Shown one piece after another: positions 26,704 through 36,855 of a DNA stretch of 64,000 nucleotides (position 1 is the first letter of the stretch; each line of letters opens with the position of its first letter). The notes under the pieces are model-generated. The model worked only from the letters and a program-made list of their open reading frames with translations, did no database searches and was not told where the DNA came from. Origin of the DNA: Aldehydirespirator sp965200005. Lineage in GTDB: Bacteria > Actinomycetota > Acidimicrobiia > Acidimicrobiales > Aldehydirespiratoraceae. Location: NCBI GenBank assembly GCA_965200005.1, contig OZ241331.1, forward strand, positions 2,914,001 through 2,978,000. Reading direction: 5' to 3'. The translations under genes were made by a program, and so were the position numbers.

Positions 26704-27177
26704 ACCCGCCTGCCCGGATCCGTGTCATGTCCCACGCCAAGCACAGTACCGACCCCCTACGACACCCCCCTGTCGCCGACATCGGCAGGTGTCCGGAAGT
26801 CCGAAGCCTCAAAGCGCGTTCAGGTAACCAACAGTTCGTCTAGGGAGCTCAAGTCGAAGCATCCCTCAGTACAACCAGGACAGCTAGCTCCTCGCCCAGC
26901 CGGCCAAAGCAACACCGGCTCAAGGAGCGTCACTCACTTTGTGGTAAAGAACTGAGTTCAATTCTTTTTGAGCGTCACTAAGTGTTGCCGTCTGTAGCAG
27001 GTTCGCACGGTTTGACCAGATCACACTGAACACGCAAGCAGCAACACGAGTTCCCGCGGCGTGTTTAGCAAGCGCTAATAGAAGTCTCTGAGTCTTAGAG
27101 CGTGAGTTGCACACGATTCGAGTCGGTGCCAAGACTTGCGCCGTTGCTATCCAGTGGTTAATCGGAGGCGCTAAGCC
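26704..27177. other. Intergenic region without recognisable genes
   Basis: About 470 bases between the divergent herA operon and the SLH pseudogene. Only short frames occur, and none has family character or a ribosome site. It should hold the herA promoter (minus strand). GGAGG at about 27164-27168 is the ribosome site of the pseudogene. A GC drop around 26930-27010 marks the beginning of the accessory region. Confidence 0.6.
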
Positions 27178-28262
27178 ATGCCGTCCCCCCGGAGATTCCT
27201 AGGCTGACTGGCTAGCCGCGAAAGACAACGGCGCTGGTACCGACCGATCGTCCTCGTAGCAACGATCTCAATACTCGCCGCGGCCATCACTACCACGGCC
27301 ACCGCACAATCCAACCAGTTCAGTGACGTTCCAGACAATCACGAGGCCGCAATGGCGATCGCTTGGGCCGTCGAGAATGAGATCACACTCGGATATGACG
27401 ATGGCACATTCAAACCCGACCTCGCACTACCCAAAAACCACGCCATCACATTCATAGAACGCTACTACAACAACGTACTAGGCACTGACACATCACCCAA
27501 CTTCACACGCGCCAACATGATGACACTACTCCACACAATCAACGGCACACCAACGACTACCAGCCGGGCTGAGCGTCGAACAGTCGAACAGCGTGCTACG
27601 ACAAAGCTTACCTAAATGCCCTACGAGCCATAGAGAATGTCCCTGCAACACTACTTTTCTGGCAATATGGAAATGTCGTTGCCCGAAGTGACGATGCGTA
27701 CTACGCCGCCCATCTTGATGGACGCGTTGACGATAGCGATCTAACAGAATCGGTCGCAAATCTGTGGCAAGTTGGCAATGACGTGCAAGAGTTGATCGTA
27801 GGTGAAGGCACAAATCGTATCGTCGAAAACTTCGTAAGCGACAGGCTCGCCTCCTACTTTGACGGTGACTTCAACATCTATGTCTACATAGATGATCACT
27901 ACAACGACCTAGCATTGCATAGTGAGTATATGGCATACTACGCTGAGCAAGAGGAGCAACCTGATCCCACTTTGGTCGCTCACTATTACGCCCGTGGCGT
28001 CGGCAAAGCTGCCCTTTTTTTGCCATACCGTGACTTTTTTGAAGATGCCGGCCTCACGGTTGAGCACGGCGAAATTGACGTCTATTGGCAGGCCGTGTAA
28101 GCAGTCAATTTGAACTCCAGAGACGCCGACCTTGACGCCGCAGCCATACGCGCTTTCCGGGAGCTATCTTTCTCCCGTTACAACAACTTGATCTCGCAGA
28201 GAGCCGACCTTCGAACTGCCCACCAGGAAGCGAACGAGGCGGCGCTCAAAGCGTGCGAATAA
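27178..28262 (+). pseudogene. Secreted SLH-domain protein, broken by two stops and a frameshift
   Basis: Reading starts at ATG 27178 behind GGAGG (about 10 bases) and meets TGA at 27205. The same frame then continues with a basic stretch and a signal peptide (PIVLVATISILAAAITTTATAQ), then one SLH repeat (QFSDVPDNHEAAMAIAWA, GYDDGTFKPDLAL). At 27576-27591 TCGAACAG is repeated in tandem and shifts the frame; deleting one copy joins the reading frame to the C-terminal part (ACYDKAYLNAL onward). A TAA at 28098 interrupts that frame, which then stays open for 53 more codons to TAA 28260. Two cysteines near each end of the C-terminal domain could have formed a disulfide. The domain itself is not recognised. 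Confidence 0.75.
27576..27591. repeat. Perfect 8-bp tandem duplication (TCGAACAG x2) in the SLH gene
   Basis: TCGAACAG occurs twice without a gap. Removing one copy restores the reading frame from the SLH half into the C-terminal half, so this duplication is the frameshifting event. Confidence 0.9.
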
Positions 28263-28404
28263 CCCGATTACCTTTGTCTCTGATATCGGATCCGGGAACA
28301 TACTTACGGTCCTAGCCAAGCCGGTTTAGGCTCGTTGGGTCTTGTCTAGTGTGTTCGGTTGCGATTCTTGGTGACTGTCGGTGTGGTGTTCGGCGTGGCT
28401 GTTG

Positions 28405-31400
28405 CTAGATGAAGTGTTCGTCGGGGAGTACGGTTTGTGCTGCTTGGTTGAGTTGCGCACCGATGTGTGTTGTTGTGATGGCGTGGCGTATGAGGCGCTT
28501 CGTTTGGTCTGGAGATGTGTGTGTGGCTAGCAGTTGGTTGATGTGGTGTTCTGCTGAGTCGCAGAGTTGTGACAAGACACGATGCTGTTTGTTGTTAGGG
28601 TCGTATTTGGGGATCGGTACTTCTTTCCAGAGGTGGGTGTGAAAATCCCGGTCTGAGTGTCTGCTCGCTCGATAGCGATTCGCGAGGCTTGGTGTATTCA
28701 ATAGTGACACTAGGTAGCCTGCCTCGTGACGGTTGCACATGTACCAGTAGAGTTTATCGTTGCATAGTAGGGTTTGCCCGGTTGTGCTCCGGTGGGTGTG
28801 GCGTGCTGCTCTTAGATGTTTGCCTGACGCGTTGTAGAACACGATCATGGTGTCGTGTTGAGCAGTCGCGTGGGCGTTTAGGAGTGATTGAAGGTTGCCT
28901 TGAATCTTGACGTATTCGAGTAGCGTTTCGGGTATTCGTTTACCTCGGCTGCGACTGTTGCGATAGAATCCGTCGACGCGTCTCCAATATTCGGATTGTG
29001 CAGCCTCGTGTTCGGTTAGCAGTGAATCGTCTCGGTCAAACGGGATCACTACGTTTGATGATGTTTGGATCACAAATGGGTAGAGATCATCAGGTAGGAT
29101 AGTGTCTCGTATCCAGTGTTCTGGGACTTTGCCTTGCTGCACTCCGTAGGTCTTCCATTTTTTATGGGATCGGGGTGTTAGTCGTGTGTGGAACTCAACT
29201 TCGGTTCCTGTGTGCTTCGTGGTTTCACATACCACGAAGTTGAGTGGCGATGCGCGTAGTCCTGCGGTGAAGATTGCTTGGGTGGCATGTTTAGATCGTG
29301 GTGTTCTACGCTTCAGATATCCGGATTTGCTTTCGGGGATTGCGGCGACATCGGCTATCTGAACTTTGTCGCGAGCAGTGTCCCAGGTGTCTTCTCGTTG
29401 TATCGTGGAGCCTGTTTTCATGGTCAGCGTTTGGAGTTTCGTTTTGGGTTCTTGTCCGATGTAATGCACACAGCACGTAGCGCCTCTAAAGGGTCGCTTT
29501 TTGACTTCGCTCAAGTCCAGTGTGCGTGTGGGTGGTTTTGTGTCGTTGTAACGCTGCCATTGTCTACCTTTGATGGCACCAGCGTTGGTCAACCATCCAG
29601 ATTTGGCGTCGCTGTTTATCTGATAGCGACGGTTACAGATTCTCAGGAACAAGGCAGCGATATCGAATGCGCCTCGCGCTCCGACGCTTCGGGTTGGCCA
29701 TATGCCTTCTGATTTGGCTAGCTCTTCAAGTTTTGTTTTGCGTTTCGGTTCCTGTATCTCAGACATTGTGACCCATGGCGGGTTCGCAACGATCCGGTTG
29801 ATTTTGGTGCGTGAGAGTTCGTGTGGGCCGTACTGGTGGGCTATGAACCACGCCCAGATTCCGTTGCCTTCATTAGCGATGACGTTCTTGAGGGCTGTGA
29901 ACGCTTCACGGGTTTCGGATATGACATCACTCGCTAAGCCTGCCAATAGAAACTCCGGCAGAACCCCGTCATGTTGCTGAGCTGCTGACACGAACTGTCG
30001 TAACTGTTCAGTGACTGATCCTTGACGTAGAAAGGCGAGAGGCAACAGGAACGTTGACCCCTGAGGGGAATGTATGGCTAAGTGATTGTCGTCAGAGTAT
30101 TGGAACTGTGAGGTGGATTCACCCAGCGAGTCTCCTTGCCAAACGCGGATAGCGTCCATGCCGCTGCTTGGCGTGGCAGGCAGCGCGCGTAGCAGTGTCG
30201 CACGTGTGATTTCAACAGCAATCGGATGGATGTCAATACCGGACACTAGCCTAGCAACCACATCAGCTGCTCTGGTGGGTGTCACAACAGTGTCATCAAG
30301 TAGCGGTCGTGACAATAGCCGTTTCGCGGCGGGATACAAGAAAGTGCCTGAACCGCAGGTAGGGTTCTAGAACCCCTTGACCCCTTGAGCTGTTGATTGT
30401 TGTGCTGTGAGAGTGCAGCGTTTATGGCAGCGTCGCACCGGTCTTCGTCGCAAACATCTTCAACGATCATTTCGGCTAGCCAATCAGGAGTGTAATACTC
30501 ACCGAAATACTTTCTAATCGGCTTGTCTATGACGATCTCATACATTTCGCGTAGCACATCACCGTGGGCTGCGCGCCAGTCGTAACGCCTAGTCGTAGCT
30601 GCGACACGTTCAGTCCACGCTACCCCATCAGATGTCTTGCTCAACCATGAAACGAAACCGTCAGAAATGACGCTCTCAACGCTGCCCTTAGATGTGCTGC
30701 CGCTAAGCGCGGAAGCGACCAGCCGAGCGACAACAATAAGAAAGGTGTGAGACAGAAAGAGGCGATGAACGTTGGTTGGTGACGGTTTCATATCAGCCCC
30801 CTCCAACATGTCAAGCCAAATCGTGAACTGAGTATCTCGTGTTCTGATCGCTTCACGGTCACCGCTGATAGGGATACCATTGTCCACTAACCGAAGAGAC
30901 GCACGATGCGACGCATACAACGACTCCACGAAATCAGGTGGAAGCGGAGCAAGGCCACTGCCATGCTCACAAACACTCATCCACCAAGTCGCTAACTCGA
31001 CACCCTGGCCTTTAGCAAACACATCGGATGACTTGTGGCTGGGTTCATCAAACGAATACGGAGAAGACAGGCCACTCCCACAAGTGAAAATGTTTATCGT
31101 CGCATACAACGCCACGCCACGGCTCTAACTCGGCTTGATCCAGTCGTAGAGCATCATCTTCGCGTTGCTTTGACACATAGTCGCACAATTGTTCAAACGC
31201 TGACTCGTCGGGTGAACCTCCCGAACCTTTAGCGTACGGGTCAACCGCTCGACCAGGTTTCTTTACTTCGATCACCACACGCGCCGCGGGTATCACAATG
31301 TCCTGCTCACGGTTACCAACCCGCGAAGCCGACTCATATTTGCAACCCGTTGCGTCAAAGAGACGCTTCAGATCATCTTCAACCGACTTCTCGTTGGGAT

Positions 31401-31479
31401 GAAACCCGGACAGCACACCATCCGCGCACGATGCTGCATCCTCGGAAAGCCACACACTACTATCAGACGTTTCCATCAC
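28405..31479 (-). pseudogene. Type IIG-like restriction-methylase fusion, frameshifted
   Basis: One original gene of about 1,020 codons now lies in three frames. The N-terminal piece (31479-31048) has a PD-(D/E)xK nuclease core (DIVIPAARVVIEVKK). The middle piece (to about 30361) ends in the methylase lead-in GEYYTPDWLAEMIVEDV. The third piece has the SAM-binding NPTCGSGTFLYPAAKR, the adenine-methylase motif RIVANPPWVT, and a long C-terminal target-recognition region. One frameshift lies in 31048-31115. The second is a perfect 8-bp tandem duplication at 30373-30388; a TAG at 30367-30369 also interrupts the frame. A single-chain nuclease-N6-adenine methylase is the expected ancestor. It is now surely inactive. 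Confidence 0.8.
30373..30388. repeat. Perfect 8-bp tandem duplication (CCCCTTGA x2) in the methylase gene
   Basis: CCCCTTGA (TCAAGGGG on the coding strand) is present twice in a row, directly before the SAM-binding motif. It changes the frame by two bases. It is the same type of lesion as the one in the SLH gene 2.8 kb away. Confidence 0.9.
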
Positions 31480-31608
31480 TTACTTTCGTTTCGCCACGAG
31501 TGCGTCTGTTGCTTTCTCGAAGGTGGCCCAGTCCACCAGTGGTTCGTCTGGATCAACCCAGGAGGGATATTTGGGATCAGGGCCAGGTTCGGGTTCGGGT
31601 TTGCCCAT
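31480..31608 (-). CDS. Small hypothetical protein upstream of the methylase gene
   Basis: A 42-residue frame starting with ATG at 31608. Its N-terminal half is Pro/Glu/Asp-rich (KPEPEPGPDPKYPSWVDPDE) and the C-terminal half could be one amphipathic helix (LVDWATFEKATDALVAKRK). Its stop immediately precedes the GTG-ATG start of the nuclease-methylase frame, which implies coupling with it. No family is recognised. A role such as controller protein is only a guess and is not supported by a DNA-binding motif. Confidence 0.45.
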   Translation of the reverse strand: MGKPEPEPGPDPKYPSWVDPDEPLVDWATFEKATDALVAKRK

Positions 31609-31655
31609 AGGGTGGCTCCGGTTTGTGGTGGTAGCAGTCAGTAACCTAATGCATG

Positions 31656-32612
31656 TCAGTGCGCGCCTGTCAACATTGCCCAGGTGAGCCGCCGTCCGCA
31701 CATAGCTCGCGTAACTTGTCGTAGCTTATATCCGACTTTGCGTAGACGCCTATTGAACTTGAAAGTGTTCTCATCCACATAGCGATGCAAATGCTGGATT
31801 GACATATAGTGATGCGTACCAATATAGACCCGTTTGAGCAGACTCCAAAAGTTCTCTATCCCATTCGTGGACACCAACCCGCGCACATACTCACCCAGCG
31901 AATGCCGAACCCGATCATGCAGGAATCCCATGTCACTCAAAGAGTCATAAACGCTGCTGCCATCTGTGAACACTCGGGCACCCTTGCGTGTGGTCGCTTT
32001 GACCATCCCCGTAGTTGTAGCCGCGGTCACTGCATGAGATGGCGTTGCGATCACCTCTCCCGACGCTCGATCCCGAACTCCCAATACGGGAGTCTTTCCG
32101 ATTGTGCCCCGTCCAAGCCTCTTGCGGTTACTGGCGTGCTTGTTGGCTTCCTTGCCACCGATGTAGGTCTCATCGACCTCGACCGGGCCCACGAATCCAG
32201 CTAGTTCACCACTAGCCATCGCTTCCCTGATCCTGTGACCTAGATGCCACGCCGACTTCTGGGTAATCCCTAGATCAGAAGCTAACTGGATCGAGCTGAT
32301 CCCTTTCGGACGGGAAACGATCAGAAACATCGCTAGCAGCCACGTCTGCGCACCCAGATTAGAGGATTGCATCACACTATGCGACTTAACACTAAAATGC
32401 TTACGACACTTGCGGCAGCGGAACGGCATCGGTTTACGAGAAGCCACCTTTGCCACATTGCCACTCTCACAATGCGGACACAAAACCCCGTTCGGCCACC
32501 GGCGAGCCACAAACCACGCCTCAGCCGACGCATCATCCGGAAAACGGCTAAGGAACGCCCGGATTGATGTACCCGCATCAACCAGATCACAAGCCCTGCT
32601 CATATAGACCAT
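31656..32612 (-). mobile_element. IS1595-family transposase (ISXO2-like)
   Basis: An intact 318-residue transposase. An N-terminal zinc ribbon (CPHCES and CRKCRKHF) is followed by an ISXO2-like DDE domain: GPVEVDETYIGGKE (first Asp), ARVFTDGSSVYDSL (second Asp), NGIENFWSLLKRVYIGTHH (Asn/Glu position of the family). ATG at 32612 is preferred; a GTG 21 bases up falls in a possible terminal repeat. TGTCA occurs at 31654 and, inverted, at 32628-32632, with weak similarity beyond, so the element may end there; no target duplication could be recognised. Probably still able to move. Confidence 0.85.
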
Positions 32613-32739
32613 GCTGCCACAGGGGTGTGACACCGATGGCTAGGATGCACCTTGGGGCTGGTTCGTAAGGTGGTTGATGGCGGCTGTGCCTCTTTGACGG
32701 TGAGTTCTTTGATGGGTTTAGCGAAGGGAGAACAGCGGG

Positions 32740-33894
32740 ATGCAGCCAGGAGATGTGGGGGTGTTCGTTGGGGTTGATGTAGCCAAGGTTGAGCATTACG
32801 CGCATGCGATGACGGTCTCGGGCACGTAACTGTTTGACGGGTCACTCAAGAATGATCAAAGCAGCATCGAAGCGATGCTGCACACCGCAGCTGAGCACGG
32901 CAAAACCGCGGTGATTGTTGATATGACAGCTTCGGGTGCTCAACTGTTGTTAACGGTGGCAGCCTCACATCAAGTACCGGTCGCGTATGTGACCGGACTG
33001 CAGATGCGCCGAGCTGCGCAACTCTATGCAGGATCAGCCAAAACAGACCCACGCGATGCCTGGGTGTTAGCCGATTTCGCGTGTCGTAACGCTGACCGGT
33101 TGACGTGGCTAGAACTCAACGACGAACAACTCTTGCGTCTATGAGTCCTAAACGGTCGCGACACAGACCTCGCCACCGACGCTAACCGGGTCATCAACCG
33201 CTGCCGCGACGCGCTAACAGCTGTCTCACCAGCACTCGAACGAGCCATCGGCGCCCGATTGAACCAACCCGGCGTGCGAGACGTCATCACGAAATGGTCA
33301 ACCCCAACCGCGATACAAAACGCAGGGCCGAACAAGATCCGCGACACGATAGCCAAACGATCACCTCGTATCGCCACAAGCGTCACCCAAAAAATCTTCG
33401 CAGCGATCAAAGCCCAAACAGTGACACTCCCCGCCGAAACAACCTAGGGAGAAGTCATCAGCAACCTCACCGAAGACCTTGAACGCATCAACACGCACCG
33501 ACACAAACTCGCCAGCAGCATCAACGAAGTGTTCACAACGCACCCTCTCGGGCAGGTCCTGGCAACCCTCTGCGGGTTCGGGCCCAGGACCGGAGCCAGA
33601 ACCCTCGCCGAAATAGGCAACCCACACCAATTCCGCGGCGGAGCCCGCCTAGCTGGCCTACGCCGGGCTAGCCCCCACCAACCAACAATCAGGACGCAGC
33701 ACCAACCGCACCCACAAACACCGCGGCGGCAACCACCGACCCAAAAACGCCATGTTCATCGCCGCGTTCGTCGCAACCCAACACGACCCAGCAGCCAAAA
33801 CCTACTACCAACGAAAACGCCAACATGAGGGGCGCTGGGTTTGCCGTCTTGGTGAATTTCACCGGGTTGTTTGGTACAACCCCAACACAACTTG
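32740..33894 (+). pseudogene. Degraded IS110-family transposase
   Basis: Translation from ATG 32740 gives a DEDD transposase N-terminus (VFVGVDVAKVEHYAHAMTV), then TAA. The same frame continues with GSAKTDPRDAWVLADFA, broken again by TGA (33142) and TAG (33445). A one-base frameshift near 33655 precedes the Transposase_20 C-terminus (AYAGLAPTNQQSGRSTN, KNAMFIAAFVATQHDPAAK) ending at TGA 33892. So at least three stops and one frameshift. A long inactive copy whose ends are not definable; a run of ten C follows at about 33908. Confidence 0.88.
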
Positions 33895-34094
33895 ACAACA
33901 AGACAGGCCCCCCCCCCGGAGATTTTCTCGCTCTTTAGCTAGACCTCATGGACGGCGGCGCTTGGTGTCAGGGTTGCCCTACATCTGACTCTGCTGCGCA
34001 CCATCAGGGTGATCATCTGCAAACAGCGCGCGGCGGAACTGCAGCCACGTACCTTGCATTCTGCTATCTTTCGTCCTCTCCAGGGACTTAGCAA

Positions 34095-34735
34095 ATGATT
34101 GAGTGTGATCGTGTTGGTAAGTCTTATCGTCGTGTGACGATTGGGCCGATCTCGTTTGCGGTTGAGCCTGGCACGATCGTGGCGCTTGTGGGTCCTAACG
34201 GGAGCGGTAAGAGCACAACGATTTATCGGATGTTGGAGCTTCGTAATGGTTCGGGAACCTGCCGATTTGGGGGGTTGCGGATCTCTGAGTTGGATAAGCC
34301 TGCCGCTGTAGTCGGTGTGGTTTTGATGGTGTGCCAGCACATGAGGGCCGAACTGTTGTTGGGCAGTTGCGTCTAGCGGCGATCGCGGCTGGATGTGATT
34401 TGTGTCGATGCAGGGATCTTCTTGACGAGGTTGGCCTAGCTCATGTCCGAAAGCAGAAGATTGGATCCTTGTCACTGGGCATGAAGCAGCGTTTGGGTTT
34501 GGCGTGCGCGCTGGTGGGTGAGCCTGCCTATTTGTTGATGGACGAACCAACAACAGCATTGGATCCTGATGGACGATCCTGGATTGAGGCGCTGTTGTTG
34601 AATCGTGCCGCCGCCGGTTGCGCCATTGTGATATCTACCCATGATTTCACGATGGTTGAACGTATCGCTGACCGTGTCCTGACACTGTCAAACGGCCAGA
34701 TTGTCTCTGACCGACCCGTTCAACGCAATCGTTAG
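34095..34735 (+). pseudogene. ABC-2-type ATPase with a one-base deletion
   Basis: The first 80 codons contain Walker A GPNGSGKST. At about 34324 the frame is lost: GTTTTGATGGTG needs one more G to read on as LDGVPAHEGRTVVGQL. The second frame then carries signature SLGMKQRLGLACAL, Walker B LLMDEPTTALDPDG and the switch region VISTHDF, ending with TAG at 34735. Restoring one G gives a normal ATPase of about 213 residues. The following permease gene is intact. A programmed frameshift cannot be excluded but there is no slippery heptamer or hairpin that would suggest one. Confidence 0.8.
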
Positions 34736-34737
34736 CT

Positions 34738-35544
34738 ATGTTTCTTCGCTCGCTCGCTCTTGAGTTGCGCTCCAGACTCGTTCGAAGCACGCTAGTCATA
34801 TGCATGCTTGCTGTGACCTTGAGCATGTATTCCGGGGTTCTAACGGGCGATCCCGGACCTCCCTTAGTGTCATGGCGATTCGCGCCGTTATTTGCTCTGG
34901 GTTCTGCTACGAGGGGCGCCGAAGTTCTAACTGTTATGGCGATTCTTGCTGTGACGACACAATTCAAATTCCGGACAATAGGCCAAACAGTTAGCTGGAT
35001 GGGTGGCCGGTCTCGCTTCATAGCTGCCGTAACAACAGTGAACTGTGCGATCGCCATTGTCGTCACGATTGTTACCCTCGCGATCAACTGGATTGTTTTG
35101 TACACGATCTACGACTTTGCGAAGAGCCCTTTGCCGCTCCTCGGAGTAGACGTGTTTCGGCTTGCTGGTCTGACGCTCGGGTTCGTTTGTCTATGGGTAA
35201 TCCTTGGAACTGGTCTCGCTATGCTCATTCCTGATTCCGGCTTTAGCATGGGTGCCTATTTTGGTATATTCGTTATTGGTGACCAGCTCGTTTCTTCGCG
35301 AATACTTACCCGATCTGGACCAGAAGCGATTCCGGAATGGCTGCCATCTGAATTGGTGCAGCGGGCACTAGCTTGGAATCATGCGACTAACGAGGTTAAC
35401 ATGTATACAAACGATCCATTTGCGTTTATGATTCAACCCTCACCGATTGATGATCTACACATAGCGATGCTGCCCCTCGTTACAGTGGCCGTTCTCGTAT
35501 TCGTATCAGGATGCATCAGATTCAGATTCTACAATCTCCACTGA
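34738..35544 (+). CDS. ABC-2-type permease
   Basis: A 268-residue membrane protein with six hydrophobic segments (from VICMLAVTLSMYSGVL to LVTVAVLVFVSGCIRF) and a basic N-terminus, two bases after the broken ATPase gene's stop. The arrangement is that of a two-gene ABC-2 exporter. Between helices two and three lies FKFRTIGQTVSWMGGRSRF, a spot where ABC-2 permeases contact their ATPase. Base composition is lower in GC than the chromosome around it. Without a working partner it is probably idle. Confidence 0.7.
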   Translation: MFLRSLALELRSRLVRSTLVICMLAVTLSMYSGVLTGDPGPPLVSWRFAPLFALGSATRGAEVLTVMAILAVTTQFKFRTIGQTVSWMGGRSRFIAAVTTVNCAIAIVVTIVTLAINWIVLYTIYDFAKSPLPLLGVDVFRLAGLTLGFVCLWVILGTGLAMLIPDSGFSMGAYFGIFVIGDQLVSSRILTRSGPEAIPEWLPSELVQRALAWNHATNEVNMYTNDPFAFMIQPSPIDDLHIAMLPLVTVAVLVFVSGCIRFRFYNLH

Positions 35545-36114
35545 ACCGACAGTCGACGTCCATATCCCATCATCATTGGCCCACGTATTCGACAACTGCA
35601 ATGTTTGCTATATCAATCGTAGTGGAGGCATTTGTCCGAAACTGACACATCACCCGCCGTCATGATGACACGCACGAACAGACTCAGAGACCCACAGTTC
35701 ACCTTGCGACCGTGATGCAGTTGCCCTGTTAGGTCACGTAGCGGCCAATACTCGCTGTGATCTTCATAGCCCATATTGCACCTGCGTCGTACAGGTCCTA
35801 GCTGCGTTGCGTAGCTTCGCTCGGGTACTCAGAGGGAAAGTGGTGCTGATGCCTGGACGATTAGCACCACTCGCCGCGAGGTCCGGGTGAGTGCCTTGAA
35901 GCCATCATGGAAAGAGCCAATCGACTCTTGGGGCGTGGGGAGAGGTTGATTGTGCGTGCCCGCCGCTGCGCCGGTCTCATCCTCTAGCTGCCTCATTGCG
36001 GCCCGATCTGATGTCACTCACTTCCTCTGAATGACCGACACGGGTTACTTCGAGACATCCGGCCATCTTGATATGTGCCGTGTGTTTTCATGACTCTGGT
36101 GATAGAGTGAACAC
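35545..36114. other. Gap without recognisable genes
   Basis: About 570 bases. Frames on both strands are short and carry no motif I recognise. The last 30 bases upstream of 36115 resemble the promoter-like block found before the two DUF222 copies that follow. Confidence 0.55.
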
Positions 36115-36387
36115 ATGTTCGCTCTAATGCATGAGGTGCCGAAACGCTGGCTGATCCCTGCATGCGTTTGCCGAGCTGCTCTCTCAGAGTTGCATGCGGC
36201 GCTGGAGTTCAGCAAAGCGTTGCGGTCAGAGCTTGACGTGATGGATACAACACTGGCTGCAGCCGTGGCGGCGCGCGCAACTCACGGAGGTCGTGACGCT
36301 GATGTCTTGATGGAGTCTTCGCGATTGCGTCGGCATGAACGGGTCGTCAAGGCGAGGCCCAACGTCGGCGAAGTGTCGCAACGGTGA
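36115..36387 (+). pseudogene. DUF222 N-terminal fragment, copy 1
   Basis: A 90-codon frame. Its second half (RSELDVMDTTLAAAVAAR.THGGRDADVLMESS) aligns with the N-terminal helix region of the HNH protein at 36856 (RARLEMFFAQAAHLIASVERHGDGGAGVLVEAA), and the spacing of the Gly/Asp-rich turn agrees. It stops before the rest of DUF222 and has no HNH part. Likely a decayed duplicate. Confidence 0.55.
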
Positions 36388-36441
36388 GACACACTCGGCC
36401 TCGATGTGTTGTGAGCATGGCATCACAGTCAGATGTGTTCA

Positions 36442-36475
36442 ATGTGATGTCATACCCTTGTGAGATTATGTACGC
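36442..36475 (+). promoter_or_regulatory. Promoter-like block before DUF222 copy 2 (leaderless)
   Basis: TGATGTCATACCCTTGTGAG and then GATTAT precede the ATG at 36476 by six bases. An almost identical block is found before copy 3, while no ribosome site is present at either. The conserved AT-rich -10-like hexamer so close to the ATG suggests leaderless transcripts. Confidence 0.5.
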
Positions 36476-36853
36476 ATGTTGATCGAGGCGATCCAACGCA
36501 CCGAGCAGACCGATGCGAGTCTTCTTGAGATGCCTGCACTTGCGGACTCTGTACCACTCGGTGATGTGCGTGCGTGTCACGGAAGGTTGAAGTCGGTCGG
36601 CGCAGCGGTGGATGAATGCTGTGCAGAGTTCCCACTCTTGATCTCGGCCCTGCACCGGCATGGTGGCGTCGGAGTTGGTGGGGTGATGGATTCGACAGGA
36701 GCCTCACAACGCCAGGCACCTAGTCATGTCTGGGTTGCGAGCATTTGCGAGGCAGGCCGCTGCTGCGTCAAACGCGTGCGCCTCTTGGGGGATGATCGCC
36801 GGGCCCAGATCCGAGCCTTTCAATTGATGTCATACCTCTGTGGGATAATTTAG
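36476..36853 (+). pseudogene. DUF222 N-terminal fragment, copy 2
   Basis: A 125-codon frame beginning MLIEAIQRTEQTDASLLEM, matching MLIEAFRRADENISEMLSC of the full gene that follows. Homology runs to GASQRQA (GVSRREA in the full protein), about residue 80, after which the sequence is unrelated and ends just before the next copy's ATG. A truncated duplicate, perhaps by recombination in this tandem array. Confidence 0.6.
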
Positions 36854-36855
36854 GT
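36826..36855 (+). promoter_or_regulatory. Promoter-like block before the full DUF222/HNH gene (leaderless)
   Basis: TGATGTCATACCTCTGTGGG, then GATAAT six bases before the ATG. Twenty-six of about thirty positions are shared with the block before copy 2. No Shine-Dalgarno lies between it and the start. Confidence 0.5.

Noticed and set aside
26062..26955. Long plus-strand frame antisense to herA (297 codons)
   Set aside because: Composition and codon pattern are those of a shadow frame of herA; no family motifs and no ribosome site.
26920..27132. 70-codon minus-strand frame in the gap before the SLH pseudogene
   Set aside because: No motif, no ribosome site and an amino-acid composition typical of non-coding GC-rich DNA.
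31654..32632. Terminal inverted repeats of the IS1595 element
   Set aside because: Only TGTCA/TGACA and a weak extension are shared and no 8-bp target duplication is seen, so ends are not asserted.
27185..33920. A shared CCCCCGGAGATT at both ends of the accessory interval as possible island-border repeats
   Set aside because: A 12-base match is expected by chance many times in 64 kb, the flanks do not extend it, and no integrase is present.
34300..34345. Programmed frameshift in the ABC-2 ATPase
   Set aside because: There is no slippery heptamer, internal Shine-Dalgarno or stimulating hairpin; a simple deletion of one G explains the break.
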